Shown here: piece by piece, positions 15,847-24,387 of the stretch | Numbering within the stretch: the stretch's first letter is position 1 | How the letters are laid out: every line of letters begins with the position of its first letter | NCBI GenBank assembly: GCA_016235665.1 | Contig: JACRJI010000012.1 | Coordinates: forward strand, 154,543 to 218,542 | Source: a candidate division TA06 bacterium | GTDB lineage: Bacteria > Edwardsbacteria > AC1 > EtOH8 | Direction: 5' to 3' | Length of the DNA stretch: 64,000 bases | Made by a program: the position numbers and the translations under genes | Notes under the pieces: model-generated | The model's database searches: none | Told to the model about the DNA's origin: nothing | What the model saw: the letters and a program-made list of their open reading frames with translations, nothing else

Positions 15847-16668
15847 ATGAAGATCTACCTCAACGAAAAGCACATCAAGACCGAGAAGGGGGCCAAGGTG
15901 GCCGACCTGGTCAAGCAGCACAAGCCAGGGGCCGAGGTCTGCGTGCTTAACGGTTTCCCATGCCTCATGGAGCATACTGTGGAGGAGGGCGACCGCCTGG
16001 TGCTGATCAAAAAGGGCGAGGTGCCTTCCAAGAACGACCTGGAGCACCTGCTGTCCGCCCGCCACACCCCGGGCATCGCCGACAAGCTTAAAAAGTCCTG
16101 CGTGGGGATCGCCGGCTGCGGGGGCCTGGGTTCGACCGCAGCCATCGCTCTGGCCCGGGCCGGGGTGGGCCGGCTGGTCATCGCCGATTACGACGTGGTG
16201 GAGCCTTCCAATTTGAACCGTCAGCAGTATTTTGTCTCGCACATCGGCCTGCCCAAGGTGGAGGCCTTGAAGGAAGTGATCAAGAAGGCCAACCCCTTCA
16301 CCAAGGTGGAATCCCACCACCTGCGGATCGTGCCCGAGAACGTGGAAACACTGTTCGGCAAATGCGACGCCGTCATCGAGGCCTTCGACATGGCCGACCA
16401 GAAGCAGATGCTGGTGGAGACGGTGCTGGCCAAGCTGCCCAAGACGCCCATCGTGATCGGCAGCGGCATGGCGGGTTACGGGGCCAACGATCTTTTAAGG
16501 ACCAGAAGGACAGGCAACCTCTACATCTGCGGGGACGAGCGGAGCGAGGCCGGGCCGGGCTTCGGGCTGATGGCCCCCCGGGTGGGGATGGCCGCCTGCA
16601 TGCAGGCCAACCAGGCGCTGGAGATACTGCTGGGGCCGGATCCGCGCATCAAACAAAGTGAATCGTGA
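15847..16668 (+). CDS. thiF: ThiF-family E1-like adenylyltransferase with N-terminal beta-grasp domain
   Basis: The 273 residues from ATG 15847 have AGGAG just upstream. Residues 1-~65 form a ThiS-like beta-grasp domain that lacks a terminal Gly-Gly. Residues ~75 onwards are a ThiF/MoeB-type Rossmann domain with the ATP loop GIAGCGGLGS and IADYDVVEPSNLNRQQYF. ThiF adenylylates the C-terminal glycine of ThiS so sulfur can be loaded for the thiamine thiazole ring. The separate ThiS encoded 25 bases downstream ends in Gly-Gly and is the likely substrate. It matches the shorter ThiF family 2 rather than E. coli ThiF. MoeB/HesA-like roles are the alternative. Confidence 0.85.
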   Translation: MKIYLNEKHIKTEKGAKVADLVKQHKPGAEVCVLNGFPCLMEHTVEEGDRLVLIKKGEVPSKNDLEHLLSARHTPGIADKLKKSCVGIAGCGGLGSTAAIALARAGVGRLVIADYDVVEPSNLNRQQYFVSHIGLPKVEALKEVIKKANPFTKVESHHLRIVPENVETLFGKCDAVIEAFDMADQKQMLVETVLAKLPKTPIVIGSGMAGYGANDLLRTRRTGNLYICGDERSEAGPGFGLMAPRVGMAACMQANQALEILLGPDPRIKQSES

Positions 16669-16693
16669 ATTGTAATACGTGAATCGCGGCACT

Positions 16694-16891
16694 ATGATCA
16701 AAGTCAATGGTGAAGAGCATCCCTGGCGGCAGGGGCTGAATATAACAGAGTTGCTGAAGGAAAAGAATTACGTCTATCACGCCATCATCGTGCGGATAAA
16801 CGAGAAGTTCGTTCCGCCCGAGGAGTACCAGGCTACCGTGATCAGCGACGGGGACAATGTGGAGGCGATACATCTGATAACGGGAGGGTGA
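16694..16891 (+). CDS. thiS: Sulfur carrier protein ThiS
   Basis: This 65-residue ubiquitin-like protein begins MIKVNGEEHPW and ends DNVEAIHLITGG, with the C-terminal Gly-Gly needed for adenylylation and thiocarboxylate formation. ATG 16694 gives the usual family length; GTG 16679 would add five residues. It follows thiF and is too short for a MoaD of typical length. No thiazole synthase gene (thiG) is visible nearby. Confidence 0.88.
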   Translation: MIKVNGEEHPWRQGLNITELLKEKNYVYHAIIVRINEKFVPPEEYQATVISDGDNVEAIHLITGG

Positions 16892-17293
16892 GGCCCGAAG
16901 TTTAAATGGAGTAAATGTTGTAGAAGTTGTAAATGCTTATCCATCAACTTCAGAAAACTAGTTGAACAATTGGTGCCAACCCCGGTATGTCGCGTTAAAA
17001 CGATCAGCGAGCATCGCAGTTGATGGCGGAAAAAGCTTGTCTGGCCTGTTTGAGGGCTTTGCCAAAGCCCGAGTTCAGACAAGCCAGTCAGCAACGAGAA
17101 GCGCAACGCCCGGAGAGTTTTAAGCGACGAGCTTTTTTCTTTTTGGTTCTTTTTCTTAGTTGGCGGCACAAAAAAGAAAAAGAACATAACCGGGTTAAAG
17201 TTACTTTTTAAACCAAATCCACCATCTTCATTCTACTTTTCTGAGCAAGTTAGATAGTCATTAAGTTGTAAATGTATAAAAGTTAGTGCAACA
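16892..17293. repeat. 400-base non-coding stretch with nested hairpins
   Basis: No convincing gene lies here. Bases 16903-16937 are a word spacer (TAAATG/GTAAATGTTG/GTTGTAAATG). A nested hairpin follows near 17035-17090, with outer arms GCTTGTCTG/CAGACAAGC and inner arms GGGCTTTG/CAAAGCCC. A perfect 12-bp inverted pair, GTTCTTTTTCTT (17146-17157) and AAGAAAAAGAAC (17174-17185), comes next. The stretch ends in another TAAATGT-rich spacer. The region separates thiS from moaA. No molybdenum-cofactor or TPP riboswitch pattern was recognised. Confidence 0.6.
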
Positions 17294-18265
17294 ATGTTAG
17301 CTGACCAATACGGAAGAAAAATAAATTACCTGCGGGTCTCGGTCACCGACCGCTGCAACCTGCGCTGCCGCTACTGCATGCCGCTTCAGGGCGTGCCGCT
17401 GAAGAAGCACGAGGACCTGCTGACCTTCGAGGAGATCGAGACCATCGTGCGGGCCGGGGCGGAGCTGGGCATCGAGAAGGTGCGGCTGACCGGCGGCGAG
17501 CCCCTGCTGCGCAAGGGTATTTTGGACCTGGTGAAAAAACTGGCGGCCATTCCGGGCATCAAGGACCTGGCCCTGACCACCAACGGCGTCCTGCTGGGCC
17601 CCATGGCCAAAGACCTGAAAGCCGCCGGCATCATGCTGGTGAACGTCAGCCTGGACACGCTGAAGCCGGAGCGCTTCAAGCAGATGACCGGCAGCGGCGA
17701 CTGGCAGAAGGCTCATGACGGGATACTGTCCGCGCTGGGAGCTGGTTTTCAGCAGGTCAAGATGAATGTGGTGGCCATTGCCGGATACAACCAGGACGAG
17801 ATCGCGGATTTCGTGACCTTCGTCAAGGACAAGCCCATAGGACTAAGGTTCATCGAGTTCATGCCGGTGGGCAATGCTTTCTGGGAAAGTTCCAAAATGC
17901 TGGGCACAGAAGAGATAAAGAAGCTTATAGCTGAAAGCGTAAAGCTTGTTCCGGTGAATAACAAAAACAGCATAGCCGAAGAGTTTCAGATCGAAGGTTC
18001 TCCGGCCACGGTGGGGTTCATCTCGCCGCTCTCAGGTAAATTCTGCAAAAAGTGCAACCGCTTGCGGCTGACCTCCGACGGGTTCCTCAAACCCTGCCTG
18101 GGCTCCAAGAGCGAGGTCAACATCCGGGTGCCGGTGCGCAGCGGGCTGGCCGGGACGGAGCTGCGGAGGGTGTTCTACGAGGCTCTCCGTTTGAAGCCGG
18201 CCTGCCACAAGATGGACCAGGGGGGCGTGGACATCGCGCGGCATATGGCGGAAGTGGGAGGGTGA
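17294..18265 (+). CDS. moaA: GTP 3',8-cyclase
   Basis: MoaA is a radical-SAM enzyme that, with MoaC, turns GTP into cyclic pyranopterin monophosphate for molybdenum cofactor. The radical-SAM cluster is Cys21, Cys25, Cys28 (CNLRCRYC). VRLTGGEPLLRKG carries the SAM-binding GGE. The second cluster is in FCKKCNRLRLTSDGFLKPC. The protein ends in Gly-Gly (AEVGG), as required for activity. At 323 residues it is full length. It leads a moaA-moaC-MOSC-(OLD-like)-mogA cluster. Confidence 0.96.
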   Translation: MLADQYGRKINYLRVSVTDRCNLRCRYCMPLQGVPLKKHEDLLTFEEIETIVRAGAELGIEKVRLTGGEPLLRKGILDLVKKLAAIPGIKDLALTTNGVLLGPMAKDLKAAGIMLVNVSLDTLKPERFKQMTGSGDWQKAHDGILSALGAGFQQVKMNVVAIAGYNQDEIADFVTFVKDKPIGLRFIEFMPVGNAFWESSKMLGTEEIKKLIAESVKLVPVNNKNSIAEEFQIEGSPATVGFISPLSGKFCKKCNRLRLTSDGFLKPCLGSKSEVNIRVPVRSGLAGTELRRVFYEALRLKPACHKMDQGGVDIARHMAEVGG

Positions 18266-18272
18266 ACGCCAA

Positions 18273-18785
18273 ATGAAAAATGAAAAATTAAAAATTAAAA
18301 ATTCGCCAAGTTTGTCCCATGTGAATGCCAAGGGCCGGGTCCGAATGGTCGATGTCACAGAAAAGGCCAAGACTGACCGGATGGCCCGGGCTTGCGGGCA
18401 GGTAAAAATGAAGCCGGCCACACTGAAGCTGATCGCCGATAACCAGCTGGCCAAGGGCGATGTGCTGGGCGTGGCCAGGATCGCCGGCATCCAGGCGGCC
18501 AAGCGGACCCACGAGCTGATCCCGCTGTGCCATCCTCTGGCTTTGACCCACGTGGAGGTGGAATGCAGATTGGACAAGAAAAGATCCGTGGTGGAAGTGA
18601 CCGGCACCGTGCGCTGCGCCGACCGCACCGGGGCCGAGATGGAGGCCCTAAGCGCAGTGGCCGCGGCCTGCCTGACCATCTACGACATGGCCAAGGCGGT
18701 GGAAAAGGGGATGGTGATAAAGGACCTGAAGTTAATCGAAAAAAGAGGGGGAAAGAGCGGAACATGGCGTAGGGGCGAATCGTGA
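18273..18785 (+). CDS. moaC: Cyclic pyranopterin monophosphate synthase
   Basis: MoaC converts the MoaA product into cyclic pyranopterin monophosphate. The signatures ARIAGIQAAKRTHELIPLCH, HPLALTHVEV and DRTGAEMEALSAV are present. The 170 residues include an N-terminal tail of about 15 residues (MKNEKLKIKNSPS) that is low in complexity; a later start near SHVNAKGRVRMVDV is possible. The last residues RRGES and the stop are encoded by a dispersed GTAGGGGCGA palindrome (18769-18796), so the native C-terminus appears to have been altered by repeat insertion. Confidence 0.94.
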   Translation: MKNEKLKIKNSPSLSHVNAKGRVRMVDVTEKAKTDRMARACGQVKMKPATLKLIADNQLAKGDVLGVARIAGIQAAKRTHELIPLCHPLALTHVEVECRLDKKRSVVEVTGTVRCADRTGAEMEALSAVAAACLTIYDMAKAVEKGMVIKDLKLIEKRGGKSGTWRRGES

Positions 18786-18952
18786 TTCGCCCAAGGTTTC
18801 GACCCCTCCCTGCCACATTCGCATGTAATATAAAAGTCTATCTCAGTGCAGGCCTCCCCGATGCGGAGAGGGAAGATATTGTAGGGGCGATTCATGAATC
18901 GCCCAAGGATTAACCCCTCCCTGCCCTCCCCCAATGGGAGAGGGTTCGTAAA
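18769..18952. repeat. Cluster of four alternating palindromic repeats
   Basis: Two copies of a GTAGGGGCGA..TCGCCCAAGG palindrome (18769-18796 and 18881-18907) alternate with two copies of the CCCCTCCCTGCC hairpin (18798-18873 and 18911-18946). The first hairpin copy is interrupted by about 37 bases (roughly 18815-18851) compared with the copy at 15799. The first palindrome overlaps the end of moaC. Nothing in this gap looks like a gene. Confidence 0.75.
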
Positions 18953-18963
18953 TTGTAAAAGAT

Positions 18964-19395
18964 ATGGGTAAAATAATCTCCATAAACATAAGCCAGGGCA
19001 AGGGCGAAAAGAAGACCAGCGTTCCCTCCGCCGTTCTCAAAGAAAACCACGGCATCGTGGGCGACGCCCATGCCGGGGACTGGCACCGCCAGGTGAGCCT
19101 TTTGGCCACAGAGAGCGTGGACCAGATGCGGGGCAATGGGGTTGAGCTGCACCCAGGGGATTTTGCCGAGAACCTCACTATAGAGAATATACAATTAAGT
19201 AAATTGAAAATTGGGCAAAGGTTGTTGGTTGGTTCTGAGATTATTTTGGAGATCACCCAGATCGGCAAGGAGTGCCATAACGACTGCGCCATAAAGAAAC
19301 AGGTGGGCGACTGCGTGATGCCGCGGGAGGGAGTGTTTGCGAAGGTGATAAAAGGCGGCGAAGTCTCTAATGGTAATTCAATCATTATTCTGTGA
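18964..19395 (+). CDS. MOSC domain protein
   Basis: This 143-residue stand-alone MOSC domain has the pattern GIVGDAHAGDWHRQVSLLA and the conserved GDFAENLTIENI, LKIGQRLLVGS, and the cysteine motif IGKECHNDC followed by MPREGVFAKV. MOSC domains bind or transfer sulfur and molybdopterin (as in YiiM and the MOCOS C-terminus). Its place within the moa cluster supports a role in molybdenum cofactor handling. It is followed after ten bases by an AT-rich ATPase gene. Confidence 0.9.
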   Translation: MGKIISINISQGKGEKKTSVPSAVLKENHGIVGDAHAGDWHRQVSLLATESVDQMRGNGVELHPGDFAENLTIENIQLSKLKIGQRLLVGSEIILEITQIGKECHNDCAIKKQVGDCVMPREGVFAKVIKGGEVSNGNSIIIL

Positions 19396-19405
19396 GGTAA
19401 GCAAA

Positions 19406-20983
19406 ATGTGGATTAAAGGGATAAGGGTTGAAGATTTTAGATGCTTTAAGGTAATAGCCCCAGTATTATTCTCGCGGGGCATTAATTTATTTGTTGGCCC
19501 AAATAATTCCGGGAAATCTACGATCATAAAAGCAATAAAACATATACAGCTGCAAAATAAAATAGAATTAAATATGCCTGATATTAGGCACGGTAAAAGA
19601 GGGCTGAAGGTCATACTTTATGTAGATGGTTTTGAGTTTAAGTCTGGGGGATTTAGTGGTGGAGGGCCAATAGGACATGACAGAAAATTTGTAAACGACA
19701 ATGGTATTAACCATGCAATCACATACCACCTTAATAGAGATGACGTAAATCAATCAAATCTCAAATTATTTATCAACAAATATGTCGAAAACAATTTTGA
19801 ATTCACTCAACATAAACCATTTGACAACAAAGAACCAAATAATATTATTTATGCGTATTCTTCTAAGAGAAATGTAATAAATTATTCGCAAGAAACTAAA
19901 AGTGAAAAAGCTGATTATGTGTATGATGACATAGAACATATAATTGCAAAATTTGTCAAGATATCAGGTGACCGTACTGTCAGTAAAGGGTTTGACGAGT
20001 ATGTACAACAGTTATTGGGAATTGAATTAAGCCATTATCCAGCACCCAATGGCAATAATGTTGGGCTAAAAATAGATGATGATTCTAAAATAAATATTGA
20101 TTCCATGGGGGATGGCGTCCCACACATAATATCTTTTTTGATAGATATTATTCGTGCAAAAAATAAAATATTTTTAATAGAAGAAATTGAAACTAATTTA
20201 CACCCAAAGAGTATAAAGAAGTTATGTGAATTAATTGTAAATAATTCACAAGACAACCAATTCATTATTACAACGCATTCAAATATTGTCGCAAAACATT
20301 TAGGTTCGGAAGAAAAAACGAAGATCTTCCGTATTGACAACACAACAGAAAACAATGTTCCCACGGCAACTGTTTCCGAAGTAGTTGATGAAAACGGGAA
20401 AATCAACTTATTGGAAAATCTTGGTTATGAATTATTTGATTATAATTTATGGAATGGTTGGATTATTTTTGAAGAATCTTCGGCAGAAACAATAATTGTG
20501 AAATATTTAATACCTTGGTTTACTCCAAAGTTAAGCAACAGGCTGGGTAGCATTTCTGCAAAAGGTATTGATAAGCTTGAGGCTAAGGTAGAAGATTTTG
20601 ACAGATTATTTCTATTTATACATAAACAACAAATCTATAAAGATAAAGCATGGGTTATTTTTGACGGTGGTGCCTATGGAACTACAATTAAAGAAAAATT
20701 TATAAAGTCAAAATATTGCACAAGTGGTAAATGGTGTGAGAATAATTTTATCTGCTTGTCAAAAGATAATTTTGAAAAGTATTATCCAGATAATTTTAAA
20801 GAAGATGTAGAAAGCGCATTGTCAAAAGAAGGTGAACAGAAGAAAATTGCCAAGGAAGAATTATTGAAAAAAGTAATCGATTGGATTGAGAACAACCAAG
20901 AAGAAGCAAAAGAAAAGTTTAAAGAATCTACGAAAGAAATAATAGACGTTTTAACAAACATTGACAAAAATATAAATGGTTAA
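19406..20983 (+). CDS. OLD-like ATPase with possible TOPRIM-type C-terminus
   Basis: The gene encodes 525 residues from ATG 19406, eight bases after GAGG. An SMC/ABC-type ATPase domain has Walker A GPNNSGKST (31-39), a signature-like SMGDGVPHIISF, Walker B FLIEEIETNLHP and the H-loop ITTHSN. The C-terminal ~200 residues (WIIFEESSAETIIV, then AWVIFDGG) resemble a degenerate TOPRIM nuclease domain, as in OLD proteins, several of which act in phage defence. The gene is strikingly AT-rich and splits the GC-rich moa cluster. It overlaps mogA by eight bases. No partner helicase is present. A defence role is an inference. Confidence 0.75.
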   Translation: MWIKGIRVEDFRCFKVIAPVLFSRGINLFVGPNNSGKSTIIKAIKHIQLQNKIELNMPDIRHGKRGLKVILYVDGFEFKSGGFSGGGPIGHDRKFVNDNGINHAITYHLNRDDVNQSNLKLFINKYVENNFEFTQHKPFDNKEPNNIIYAYSSKRNVINYSQETKSEKADYVYDDIEHIIAKFVKISGDRTVSKGFDEYVQQLLGIELSHYPAPNGNNVGLKIDDDSKINIDSMGDGVPHIISFLIDIIRAKNKIFLIEEIETNLHPKSIKKLCELIVNNSQDNQFIITTHSNIVAKHLGSEEKTKIFRIDNTTENNVPTATVSEVVDENGKINLLENLGYELFDYNLWNGWIIFEESSAETIIVKYLIPWFTPKLSNRLGSISAKGIDKLEAKVEDFDRLFLFIHKQQIYKDKAWVIFDGGAYGTTIKEKFIKSKYCTSGKWCENNFICLSKDNFEKYYPDNFKEDVESALSKEGEQKKIAKEELLKKVIDWIENNQEEAKEKFKESTKEIIDVLTNIDKNING

Positions 20984-21473
20984 ATTCAAAATAGCCATCC
21001 TCACGGTCAGCGACAAGGGCTCCAAAGGCCAGCGCACCGACACCTCCGGGCCGGCCCTCAAAGCAATGCTGGCGCCCCTGGGCGCGGAAGTGGCCGCCTA
21101 CGAGATCGTGCCCGACGAGCGCTCGCTCATCGCCGATAAGCTCAAGTACTTTGCGGACACCCTGGGCTGCGACCTGGTGCTGACCACAGGCGGAACCGGC
21201 TTCTCGCCCCGGGACGTGACCCCCGAGGCCACTTTGGATGTCCTGGACCGCCTGGCGCCAGGCATCCCCGAGGCCATCCGGGCCAAAAGCATGCAGATAA
21301 CCCCCAAGGCCATGCTGTCCCGGGCGGTGGCCGGGATCCGCAAGAAGACCCTGATCATCAACCTGCCCGGCAGCGAGAAGGGGGCGCGGGAGTCGCTGGA
21401 GGCGGTGCTTCCGGCGCTGGTCCACGGGATAGAGATCCTGCGGGGCGATGCCGGCGAGTGCGGAAGAACTTAA
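20976..21473 (+). CDS. mogA: Molybdopterin adenylyltransferase / MoaB-type protein
   Basis: This 165-residue MogA/MoaB-fold protein adenylylates molybdopterin before molybdate insertion. Motifs are AILTVSDKGSKG, DTSGPAL, VLTTGGTGFSPRDVTPEAT (molybdopterin-binding TGGTG) and LIINLPGSEKGARESL. The start ATG lies inside the last codons of the AT-rich upstream gene, so translation is probably coupled. It is the last molybdenum-cofactor gene in the cluster; moaD, moaE and moeA are not in the window. Confidence 0.92.
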   Translation: MVKFKIAILTVSDKGSKGQRTDTSGPALKAMLAPLGAEVAAYEIVPDERSLIADKLKYFADTLGCDLVLTTGGTGFSPRDVTPEATLDVLDRLAPGIPEAIRAKSMQITPKAMLSRAVAGIRKKTLIINLPGSEKGARESLEAVLPALVHGIEILRGDAGECGRT

Positions 21474-21520
21474 AACAAAATATAAAAAATAAAATACTAA
21501 AAATATTTGGTTTTTGATTT

Positions 21521-21570
21521 CTTGCCCTGAGCCGCCGGGCTGAGCGTGCCGAAGCCCCTGTCGAAGGGTT
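21521..21570. repeat. TTCGACAAGCTCAG-family repeat (reverse orientation)
   Basis: CCCTGAGCCGCCGGGCTGAG and the following GTGCCGAAGCCCCTGTCGAA make a composite of two reversed CTCAG..TTCGAC units. It lies between mogA and clpX. Confidence 0.65.
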
Positions 21571-21580
21571 GATTTTCCCC

Positions 21581-21609
21581 TTGCATTGGCTTTTATCTTG
21601 TGTTAAAGT
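21581..21609 (+). promoter_or_regulatory. Possible clpX promoter
   Basis: TTGCAT (21581-21586), a 17-base spacer and TAAAGT (21604-21609) lie 34 bases before clpX. The -10 match is only fair. Confidence 0.4.
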
Positions 21610-21642
21610 AAAATATCATTCTCACTATATTTAAGGTGCCGC

Positions 21643-22887
21643 ATGCCCAAAGACAATTATTACCCCAAGCACAACAAATGCTCGTTCTGCGGGCGCCCCT
21701 CCAGCGAGGTCTCCCAGCTGATAGACAGCGGCGAGGCGGCCATCTGCAGCGACTGCGTAACCAAGTGCTCCGAGGTCATCTCCCAGGACAAGAAGTACAC
21801 CGGCTTTCCCTCCAAGGAGGACCTGCCCAAGCCCCTGGAGATAAAGGCGGCGCTGGACGAATATGTGATCGGACAGGACCGGGCCAAGAAGGCCCTGGCG
21901 GTGGCGGTCTACAACCACTACAAGCGGATCCTTTCCTACGGCGGCGATTCCGAGGTGGAGCTGGACAAGAGCAACATCCTGGTGATCGGGCCCACCGGCA
22001 CCGGAAAGACCCTGCTGGCCCAGACCCTGGCCCGGATGCTGAAGGTCCCCTTTGCCATCGCCGACGCCACCACCCTGACCGAGGCCGGCTACGTGGGCGA
22101 GGACGTGGAGAACATCCTGGTCAGATTATTGCAGTCGGCCAACTACGACCTGAAGCGGACCGAGATCGGGATCATCTACATAGACGAGATGGACAAGGTG
22201 GCCCGCAAGTCCGAGGGCCCGTCCATCACCCGGGACGTCTCCGGCGAAGGGGTGCAGCAGGCCCTGCTGAAGATCCTGGAGGGCACCATGGCCCACGTGC
22301 CGCCCCAGGGCGGCCGCAAGCACCCGGAACAGCCGCTGCTGCCGGTCAACACCAAGAACATCCTGTTCATCTGCGGCGGCACCTTCGACGGCCTGGACAA
22401 GATCATCTCCTCGCGGATCGGCACCAAGACCCTGGGGTTCGGGGCCGACATCCGGGAGAAGAGCCAGCTGCAGCCCAACGAGCTTTTGGCCAAGGTCCAG
22501 CCCGACGACCTGCTGAAATACGGGCTGATCCCCGAGCTGATCGGGCGGCTGCCGGTGATCTGCTCCCTGGACCCGCTGGACAAATCCGCCATGATGGAGA
22601 TACTGACCAGGCCCAAGAACGCCCTGGTCAAGCAGTACCAGACCTACTTCGGGATGGAGGGGGTGGAGCTGGAATTTTTGCCCCCGGCCCTGGAAGCAAT
22701 CTCCGAGGACGCCTTAAAACGAGGCACCGGGGCCCGGGGCCTGCGGGCGGTGCTGGAGGAGGCCATGCTGGACATCATGTACCACCTGCCTTCCAGCAAG
22801 GACATCACCAAGTGCACCATCGGGCGCGAGGTCATCGTCAACCGGCAGGAGCCGGAGTATGTCCGCAAGGAGCAGGACGCGGCGTAA
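21643..22887 (+). CDS. clpX: ATP-dependent Clp protease ATP-binding subunit ClpX
   Basis: ClpX is the AAA+ unfoldase that feeds substrates to ClpP. The 414 residues begin with a zinc-binding domain (CSFCGRP, then CSDCVTKC). The AAA+ core has Walker [17 protein letters not shown], Walker B IYIDEMDK, the ClpP-contact loop LGFGAD (IGF-type), the [12 protein letters not shown] arginine-finger region and sensor 2 [11 protein letters not shown]. It is present without clpP next to it, unlike the common tig-clpP-clpX order. Confidence 0.97.
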   Translation: MPKDNYYPKHNKCSFCGRPSSEVSQLIDSGEAAICSDCVTKCSEVISQDKKYTGFPSKEDLPKPLEIKAALDEYVIGQDRAKKALAVAVYNHYKRILSYGGDSEVELDKSNILVIGPTGTGKTLLAQTLARMLKVPFAIADATTLTEAGYVGEDVENILVRLLQSANYDLKRTEIGIIYIDEMDKVARKSEGPSITRDVSGEGVQQALLKILEGTMAHVPPQGGRKHPEQPLLPVNTKNILFICGGTFDGLDKIISSRIGTKTLGFGADIREKSQLQPNELLAKVQPDDLLKYGLIPELIGRLPVICSLDPLDKSAMMEILTRPKNALVKQYQTYFGMEGVELEFLPPALEAISEDALKRGTGARGLRAVLEEAMLDIMYHLPSSKDITKCTIGREVIVNRQEPEYVRKEQDAA

Positions 22888-22960
22888 CGTGGGAACTGGG
22901 AATTGATCTTTGGGATCTGTGATAGCCGGAACTTAATATCAAAAGCAATATAGAGATCGC

Positions 22961-24247
22961 ATGAAACAGAACATCTGCATCGTGGGGGCCCAGTGGGGCG
23001 ATGAGGGCAAGGGCAAGATAGTGGACCTGCTGGCCGAGCGGGTCAACATAGTGGCCCGCTATCAGGGCGGGGCCAACGCCGGGCACACCGTCAAGGTCAA
23101 CAAAAAGGAATTCGTGCTGCATCTGATCCCCTCCGGCATCGTCCATCCCGGCAAGCTGTGCCTGATCGGGAGCGGGGTGGTGATAGACCCCAAGAGCCTG
23201 CTGGAGGAGATGGAGTACCTGAAAAAACTGGGGATCAGCGTCAAGGGGCGTCTGCTGATCAGCGGCGGGGCCCACCTGACCATGCCCTATCACAAGCTGC
23301 TGGACAGCGCCCGGGAATCCAAGGGCGCCGGGGCCATCGGCACCACCCACCGGGGCATAGGGCCCACCTACGCTGACAAGGCCTACCGCAGCGGCCTGAA
23401 GATGGTGGATCTGCTGGACCCGGAGCTTTTCTCCAGGAGCCTCAAGCGCAACCTGGACGAGAAGAACTTCATCCTCCAGAAATATTACGGCCATAAAAAA
23501 GATGATTTTTCCCGGACCCTGGCGCTGTACCGGTCTTACGCCAAGGTCTTAAGGCCCTATATCGCCGACGTCTCAGATCTTTTGAACAAGGAAATGTCCA
23601 AGGGCCGAAAGGTGCTGTTCGAAGGGGCCCAGGGTACGTTCTTGGATGTGGACTTCGGCACTTATCCCTTCGTCACCTCGTCATCCACCATCGCCGGAGG
23701 GGCCAGCACCGGGCTGGGGATCGGTCCGGACAAGGTGGGCCGGGTGATCATAGTGGCCAAAGCCTATACCACCAGGGTGGGCAACGGGCCGTTCCCCACC
23801 GAGTTCGATGCCAAAATGTCCGACTTTCTGCGGGCCAAGGCCGGCGACGAGGTGGGCCGGACCACCGGCCGCCCCCGGCGCTGCGGCTGGCTGGATGCCG
23901 TGATGCTGAAACGGGCGGTGCAGCTTAACGGGGCCGGCGAGCTGGCCCTGACCAAGCTGGACATTCTGGATGGCTTCAAAGATATCAAGATCGCCGTGGG
24001 TTACAGTCATGAAGGAAAGAAGATAGACGGCTATCCCCTAAGCACCGAAGAACTGGCCGGGTGCCGGCCCCAGTATCTGACCCTGCCCGGTTGGGATAAG
24101 CCCACCGCCGGACTTCGCAAGTACAGCGACCTGCCGGCCAATGCCAAAAGGTACATCAGCACCATAGAAAAACTGGCCGGGGCCAGGGCCAGCATCATCT
24201 CGGTGGGCTCGGAACGGCAGGCCACCATTCTCCGGGGTAAGTTCTAA
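22961..24247 (+). CDS. purA: Adenylosuccinate synthetase
   Basis: PurA joins IMP and aspartate using GTP in the first committed step of AMP synthesis. The 428 residues have the P-loop GAQWGDEGKGKIVD at the N-terminus, NAGHTV, IGTTHRGIGPTYADKA, FEGAQGTFLDVDFGTYPFVTSS, TTGRPRRCGWLDAV and TKLDILDGF. It is complete and typical. Confidence 0.97.
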   Translation: MKQNICIVGAQWGDEGKGKIVDLLAERVNIVARYQGGANAGHTVKVNKKEFVLHLIPSGIVHPGKLCLIGSGVVIDPKSLLEEMEYLKKLGISVKGRLLISGGAHLTMPYHKLLDSARESKGAGAIGTTHRGIGPTYADKAYRSGLKMVDLLDPELFSRSLKRNLDEKNFILQKYYGHKKDDFSRTLALYRSYAKVLRPYIADVSDLLNKEMSKGRKVLFEGAQGTFLDVDFGTYPFVTSSSTIAGGASTGLGIGPDKVGRVIIVAKAYTTRVGNGPFPTEFDAKMSDFLRAKAGDEVGRTTGRPRRCGWLDAVMLKRAVQLNGAGELALTKLDILDGFKDIKIAVGYSHEGKKIDGYPLSTEELAGCRPQYLTLPGWDKPTAGLRKYSDLPANAKRYISTIEKLAGARASIISVGSERQATILRGKF

Positions 24248-24271
24248 ATGTCTGTTTAATCAAACCGGGGG

Positions 24272-24363
24272 TTTATCCGCAGATTAACGCAGATAAAAAA
24301 CGGCCTTTATCTGAAGCGATTTAATTAAAAATCTGTGTAAATCTGTGAAATCTGCGGATAGAA
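24272..24363. repeat. ATCTGCGGATA-type hairpin repeat
   Basis: TATCCGCAGATT near 24275 pairs with AATCTGCGGATA at 24349-24360. An inner hairpin CAGATAAA/TTTATCTG (24290-24313) lies between. Shorter related words (CAGATTACGCAGATTATCGC) occur at 59028-59056. It fills the gap between purA and the tRNA-Lys promoter. Confidence 0.6.
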
Positions 24364-24387
24364 ATAGCCGGACCTAATGTTTTTTGC

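Noticed and set aside
17020..17211. 63-residue frame in the thiS-moaA gap
   Set aside because: Runs through two inverted repeats and ends in a poly-Lys/Phe stretch created by them.
16892..17293. Molybdenum-cofactor riboswitch before moaA
   Set aside because: The position is right, but I could not find the conserved stem pattern. The hairpins present look like dispersed repeats.
21636..22922. 428-residue plus-strand frame overlapping clpX
   Set aside because: Arg/Gly/Pro-rich frame-shifted shadow of clpX.
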